Source of the DNA: Asanoa ishikariensis
GTDB lineage: Bacteria > Actinomycetota > Actinomycetes > Mycobacteriales > Micromonosporaceae
Assembly (NCBI RefSeq): GCF_900107455.1
Contig: NZ_FNQB01000003.1
Location: 1,612,001-1,676,000 of the forward strand
Direction of reading: 5' to 3'
DNA length: 64,000 nt
Shown: positions 60,403 to 64,000 of the stretch, one piece after another
Numbering within the stretch: position 1 is the first letter of the stretch
How the letters are laid out: each line of letters opens with the position of its first letter
Program-made: the position numbers and the translations under genes
The notes under the pieces: generated by a model
Seen by the model: only the letters and a program-made list of their open reading frames with translations
What the model was told of the DNA's origin: nothing
Database searches by the model: none

Positions 60403-63390
60403 TTGCCCACCTTGACGCTGCTTCTCGCCGGCGGCGGCGCCGTGGTCATCTTCGGGTTCGTGGTCTGGGTCGCGCAGCAGTTCCTCGGCGGCGTGCTCAC
60501 CTTCCTGGGCGAGTACTCGGCGCGCGCCGCCCTGACCGGCCAGCGGCGCGGGATCGGTCGCCGGGATCTCAAGCGGTACGCCCACGCCGTACTCGCCCGC
60601 GACACCCGCCAGCCGCTCGGCTTCCTGGCCAACGTCACCGTCGACCTCGACGCCGTCTACGTGCCGCTGCGCCGGTCCGGCTCGGACGGCGGCGACATCT
60701 ACCACGAGATCCGGGAGGAGTTGCGCACCGTCGTGCTCGGTGGAGCCGGCGCCGGCAAGTCGATGCTGCTGCGGCACTCGCTCGTCCGCTGGGCAAGGGA
60801 CCCCCGCGCGCATCGCCGGGTGCCGGTGCTCGTCGACCTGCACCTCTACAACGACGCCGACCGGACCCTGCACGGCCTGGTCGTGGACGCGTTCGCGCGG
60901 CGCGACGTCAAGGAGCGCCGGGCCCGCCGCTTCGTCGACGGCATGGTCGAGAACGGCCGCCTGAGCCTCTTCCTGGACGGTCTCGACGAGGTGGTCACCA
61001 GCCGTCGGGACGCGCTGGTCAACGAGATCATCGCGCTCGCCGAACGGCATCCCGGCTGTCAGGTCATCGTCACCTGCCGGGACGCGGTCTACGAGAACGC
61101 GCTCGCCAAGGCATTCGAGCACGTGGTCGAGGTCGCCGAGTTCGACGAGGCCAGCATCCGCCGGTTCCTGCGGCTGTGGTTCAGCCAGGGGCCGTCGCGT
61201 CCCGGCACGACGGCGGCGGACGGCGCCGTGCGCGCCCAGGTCGACCAGCTCATGGCTGACCTGCGGGCCAACCCGAGGATCCTGGCCCTGGCCCGGAACC
61301 CACTGATGCTCACGATGATCGCGACGCTGGAGGCGGACGACCCGGGCACCGGGCCCTCGATCAGCCGATCCCGCGCCGAGTTCTACTGGACGGTCGTCGA
61401 CCACATGCTGCGCCGGGACAGCCAGGCCAACCGGCCCAGCGGCCTCACCCGCTACAAGCGACATCACAAGTGGCCCGCGCTGGCCGACATCGCGATGTTC
61501 GCCCAGGGCGCTCCGGCCGGCACGGTGGACCGGCGGGGCATCCCGGAGGAGGCGGCGCTGCGGGTAGTGGGCACGCTGCTGCGGCGGCAGGGACGGGATC
61601 CGCGGGAGCACAGCGAGCCGATGCTCGAGGAGATCGTCGTGCGGTCCGAGTTGCTCCGCCGGGTCAACGAGGACACGCTCATCTTCCCGCACCTGACGTT
61701 GCAGGAGTACCTGGCCGCCGAACGCCTGGGTGGTGACCCCGACCGGCTGCTGCGCCACTACCGCGCCAACCCGCACCGCTGGCGGGAGTCGGTCAAACTC
61801 TGGTGCGGGGCCGGGCGCGACTGCACGCGGGTCGTCAACGACCTGTTCGCCGGGGGCGACGACGACCGGTTGCTCGCGCTGGAGTGCCTGGCCGAGGCGC
61901 ACGAGGTCGACGGCATCGTGGCCAATGCGATCATCGACCACTTCGTGAAGCTGCTCGGCTTCGGTGCGGCGGAGGAGCGCCGGATCGTCGCGGCGCTGGG
62001 CACCGTGGCGTCCGATCCCGGCCCGACCGGCAAGCGGACGCTCGACCTGGTGACCCGGCTCGCCACCGCGCAGCCAGGAGATGCCGGCCGGGCGGCGGCG
62101 TTGCACACGCTGGCCCGCACGTACCTGCCGAGTGCGCTGGCCACCCTGACCGCCATGCCCGACGACGACGCGGCCCGGGCGGCGCTGACCGAGATCGGCG
62201 AAGCCGCCATCCCCGCGCTGGAGGAACAGGCCCTGCGCGGCTCGCTGGCGGCGGTCGACGACCTCGCGACGATCGGCACGCCCTCGGCCGCGCAGGCGTT
62301 GGCCCGGCTCTGTTACGACGCGGAGCGGCCCGCCGTGGCCGCCGCGTTGCGGATCGCCGGTCTCATCCAGTCGCCCGACATCGAGGAACACCTCCAGCGG
62401 TCCGCGCCGCTCCCACCCGCCGGCGTGGCCGTTCTCGACTGGGTGTGGAGTCCGTTCAGCACCAGAGGCGACCGCCGCCTCGCGCCGCTGATGGGCCGGG
62501 TGGCGGCGCTGATCGACTCCACGTACGTCGGTCCGAGGCGGGACCGGGTCGTCGACGCCCGGCTGGCCCTGTCCGCGGTGGTCAGCGCCGCGGAGCGGAT
62601 CTCGGCGAAGCCACCCGAGCAGGCGATCCACCGCCGCCTGGCCCTGACCAGCACGTGGATGGCGAACGAGCTGGGTGTGACCATCGCCCGGACGCCCGGG
62701 CTGGCCGACGTGGTCAGGGTGATGGAGCGCGCCGCGCGCGACCCTAGCGACGGTTACGAGTTGATCGAGGCCCGGCTCGCCCGCCAGCTCGACCTGACCG
62801 TCCGGGACTACCTCCTGATCGCGCAGCTCAGCCGGCCGTTGCGGGCTGCGGCGTTCGACGAGCTCGTCAACCACCACCGGGCGATCACCAGGGCGGCCTG
62901 GCGCCTGGCGACGACGGAGGGCCGCCCTCCGGTCAGGTTGCGCCAGTTCGCCAACGCGGTGACCGGCGTGGTGAGCACCGGACTGATGGTCGGGACGGTC
63001 CGCTCGGTGGCGATGTGCTTCGACCACTGGACCTGGGGTCCGGCGTGGCTCCTCGGCTGGCCGACGACCATCGCACTCTTCGCTGGCATGGCGGTGCTCA
63101 TCATCGACGACCACCTCGTGCGATCCCGCCGGATCGGCGAGGCGCTGGCTATCGCGCTGGCGCTCCCGGCCGGCGCCGGTGTCGGCGTGCTGGCCCTCGC
63201 GACGTTCAGCGGGTGGATCGGCTGGTTCGCGACGGCCGTCCTGGCCGGACTGACCTGCATTGTCGCGCTGGTGCTCCAGATCCGGGTCGACCGGCGCGAA
63301 CGCGAGCACGACAACCCGTTGCGCCGGCTACTCGCCCTCGACGGGCGGTACACCGCCCTGCGTACCTCCGTCATCGCCCGGCAGAACTGA
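60403..63390 (+). CDS. Membrane-anchored NACHT/STAND NTPase with helical-repeat sensor
   Basis: 995 residues from TTG 60403 (GGAGG 5 bases upstream). N-terminal membrane helix (LTLLLAGGGAVVIFGFVVWVA). Linker motif AVYVPLR, then NACHT: Walker A VVLGGAGAGKSMLL (113-120 GGAGAGKS), Walker B LSLFLDGLDEV (189-197), sensor VIVTCRDAVY, and a winged-helix/LTLQEYLAAERL region. Residues about 430-830 are helical HEAT-like repeats. Four more membrane helices lie near 865-965. NACHT proteins of this plan act as innate-immunity sensors in bacteria, or as signalling ATPases. The 3' end overlaps the convergent response-regulator gene by 63 bases. Confidence 0.88.
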   Translation: MPTLTLLLAGGGAVVIFGFVVWVAQQFLGGVLTFLGEYSARAALTGQRRGIGRRDLKRYAHAVLARDTRQPLGFLANVTVDLDAVYVPLRRSGSDGGDIYHEIREELRTVVLGGAGAGKSMLLRHSLVRWARDPRAHRRVPVLVDLHLYNDADRTLHGLVVDAFARRDVKERRARRFVDGMVENGRLSLFLDGLDEVVTSRRDALVNEIIALAERHPGCQVIVTCRDAVYENALAKAFEHVVEVAEFDEASIRRFLRLWFSQGPSRPGTTAADGAVRAQVDQLMADLRANPRILALARNPLMLTMIATLEADDPGTGPSISRSRAEFYWTVVDHMLRRDSQANRPSGLTRYKRHHKWPALADIAMFAQGAPAGTVDRRGIPEEAALRVVGTLLRRQGRDPREHSEPMLEEIVVRSELLRRVNEDTLIFPHLTLQEYLAAERLGGDPDRLLRHYRANPHRWRESVKLWCGAGRDCTRVVNDLFAGGDDDRLLALECLAEAHEVDGIVANAIIDHFVKLLGFGAAEERRIVAALGTVASDPGPTGKRTLDLVTRLATAQPGDAGRAAALHTLARTYLPSALATLTAMPDDDAARAALTEIGEAAIPALEEQALRGSLAAVDDLATIGTPSAAQALARLCYDAERPAVAAALRIAGLIQSPDIEEHLQRSAPLPPAGVAVLDWVWSPFSTRGDRRLAPLMGRVAALIDSTYVGPRRDRVVDARLALSAVVSAAERISAKPPEQAIHRRLALTSTWMANELGVTIARTPGLADVVRVMERAARDPSDGYELIEARLARQLDLTVRDYLLIAQLSRPLRAAAFDELVNHHRAITRAAWRLATTEGRPPVRLRQFANAVTGVVSTGLMVGTVRSVAMCFDHWTWGPAWLLGWPTTIALFAGMAVLIIDDHLVRSRRIGEALAIALALPAGAGVGVLALATFSGWIGWFATAVLAGLTCIVALVLQIRVDRREREHDNPLRRLLALDGRYTALRTSVIARQN

Positions 63391-64000
63391 ACCGGCGACC
63401 AGCCGATAGCCCACGCCCTGCTCGGTCAGCAGGTGCGCCGGCCGCGCCGGCGACTCCTCCAGTTTGTGGCGAAGCTGCGTCATGTACTGGCGGAGGTAGT
63501 TGACCGAGCCCTCGTAGCCCTGCCCCCACACCTCCCGCAGCAGCTCCCGGTAGGAGACCAGGTGGCCCTCGTTGCGGACCAGGATCTCCAGCAGGTGCCA
63601 CTCGGTCGGCGTCAACCGCACTGAGCCTCCCCGCACGGTACGGTCGGCGACGTCGACGACATGAGCACCGATCCGGACCCGCGACGCACCGGACGGCGGC
63701 AACCGGCGGCGGGTGACCGCGCGGATCCGGGCGAGCAGCTCCTCGACGTGGAACGGCTTGGTCAGGTAGTCGTCGGCACCCGTGTCGAGGGCGACCACCT
63801 TCTCCGCGTTCCCGGCTCGCCCGGTCAGCACGACCACCGGCACCGGGCTCCAGGCCCGCAGCCCGCGCAGCACCTCCAGGCCGTCCATGTCGGGCAGGCC
63901 GAGGTCGAGCACGACCAGGTCGGGCCGGACCCGCAGGGCGGCGCGCAGCGCACCGGCGCCGTCGGCGGCGGAGTCCACGGCGTACCCCCGGATCCGGAGG
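63328..64000 (-). CDS. kdpE: KdpE-like response regulator (N-terminal end outside window)
   Basis: OmpR-family regulator cut by the window edge. Receiver: DLVVLDLGLPDMDGLEVLRGL with the phosphoacceptor Asp, then VVVLTGRAG and DYLTKPFHVEELLARI (Lys). DNA-binding domain: VRLTPTEWHLLEILVRNEGHLVSYRELLREVWG in parts, then NYLRQYMTQLRHKLE and TEQGVGYRLV, typical of KdpE, which controls potassium uptake with sensor KdpD. kdpD or kdp genes would be upstream (beyond 64000). Ends with an unusual tail (GDDGGTQGGVPPVEGE) and overlaps the NACHT gene tail-to-tail. Confidence 0.85.
   Translation of the reverse strand, partial: LRIRGYAVDSAADGAGALRAALRVRPDLVVLDLGLPDMDGLEVLRGLRAWSPVPVVVLTGRAGNAEKVVALDTGADDYLTKPFHVEELLARIRAVTRRRLPPSGASRVRIGAHVVDVADRTVRGGSVRLTPTEWHLLEILVRNEGHLVSYRELLREVWGQGYEGSVNYLRQYMTQLRHKLEESPARPAHLLTEQGVGYRLVAGSVLPGDDGGTQGGVPPVEGE

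Noticed and set aside
60109-63309. Very long open frame (1066 codons) on the minus strand
   Set aside because: It mirrors the NACHT gene, has Arg/Gly/Val-rich low-complexity translation without any domain, and is typical of high-GC antisense frames.

Overview
The window is about 64 kb of very GC-rich DNA, densely packed on both strands, with many GTG and TTG starts and ATGA stop/start overlaps. Gene content points to an actinobacterium and most likely the Micromonosporaceae: a SigE-type sigma factor with a membrane partner, a mycothiol-type DinB/MDMPI protein, TIGR03089, a GAF-ANTAR regulator, SecA2, GpgS, an F420-type LLM flavoprotein and a uridine-kinase-like protein. The family-level placement is inference. 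I see no rRNA, tRNA, CRISPR array, transposase, integrase or prophage; this looks like chromosome-arm housekeeping and accessory DNA.

Layout. 1-5.7 kb: the tail of a secreted S1 protease, small hypotheticals, a NYN-like and a SUKH protein, a PHP metallohydrolase, and a divergent MFS/MarR pair. 5.7-9.1 kb: an AAC(3)-like acetyltransferase, a frameshifted UbiB/ABC1 kinase, and a collapsed sigma-factor/membrane-protein pair. 9.3-13.2 kb: a three-gene set of small membrane protein, CHAT protease-ATPase and helical-repeat protein, a candidate conflict system. 13.2-16.5 kb: a beta-propeller glycoside hydrolase and a sialidase sharing a strikingly symmetric divergent promoter. 16.5-24.5 kb: a PNPOx-like protein, decayed fragments, a methyltransferase, an intact sigma/membrane-partner pair, PhoD, a patatin, and a MarR gene with a 28-bp palindrome facing an alpha/beta protein that lacks its nucleophile. 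24.5-26.0 kb: a 100-residue peptide with three perfectly phased 21-residue repeats, followed by a cupin-4/JmjC oxygenase; this looks like a small RiPP or protein-hydroxylation operon. 26-33 kb: two DUF72 proteins, SurE, an AEC transporter, a DksA-like zinc protein with a SigB-type promoter, and a cysteine dioxygenase-rhodanese-winged-helix operon.

33-35 kb holds a GntR-like regulator and a membrane Ser/Thr kinase. 35.4-43.8 kb is one long minus-strand operon for reductive pyrimidine (or hydantoin) catabolism: nitrilase-type beta-ureidopropionase, dihydropyrimidinase, CoA-acylating semialdehyde dehydrogenase, LLM flavoprotein, and a complete SsuABC/THI5-type importer with two permeases. 43.9-49 kb has a thioesterase, an MBL lactonase-like enzyme, DUF3500, TIGR03089, a DUF2231 membrane protein with a SigB-type promoter, a 21-bp minisatellite and a GAF-ANTAR regulator. 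49.4-60 kb has SecA2 (with two DnaA boxes upstream), two oxidoreductases divergent from gpgS and a GT4 glycosyltransferase, a glutamate-cysteine-ligase-type enzyme and an acyl-CoA synthetase. 60.4-64 kb has a membrane-anchored NACHT NTPase of 995 residues and the C-terminal part of a KdpE-like response regulator.

Three genes (UbiB, the helical-repeat protein, the small membrane protein near 17.7 kb) are each interrupted by what looks like one missing or extra base next to a short G/C run. These may be real decay or base-calling errors.
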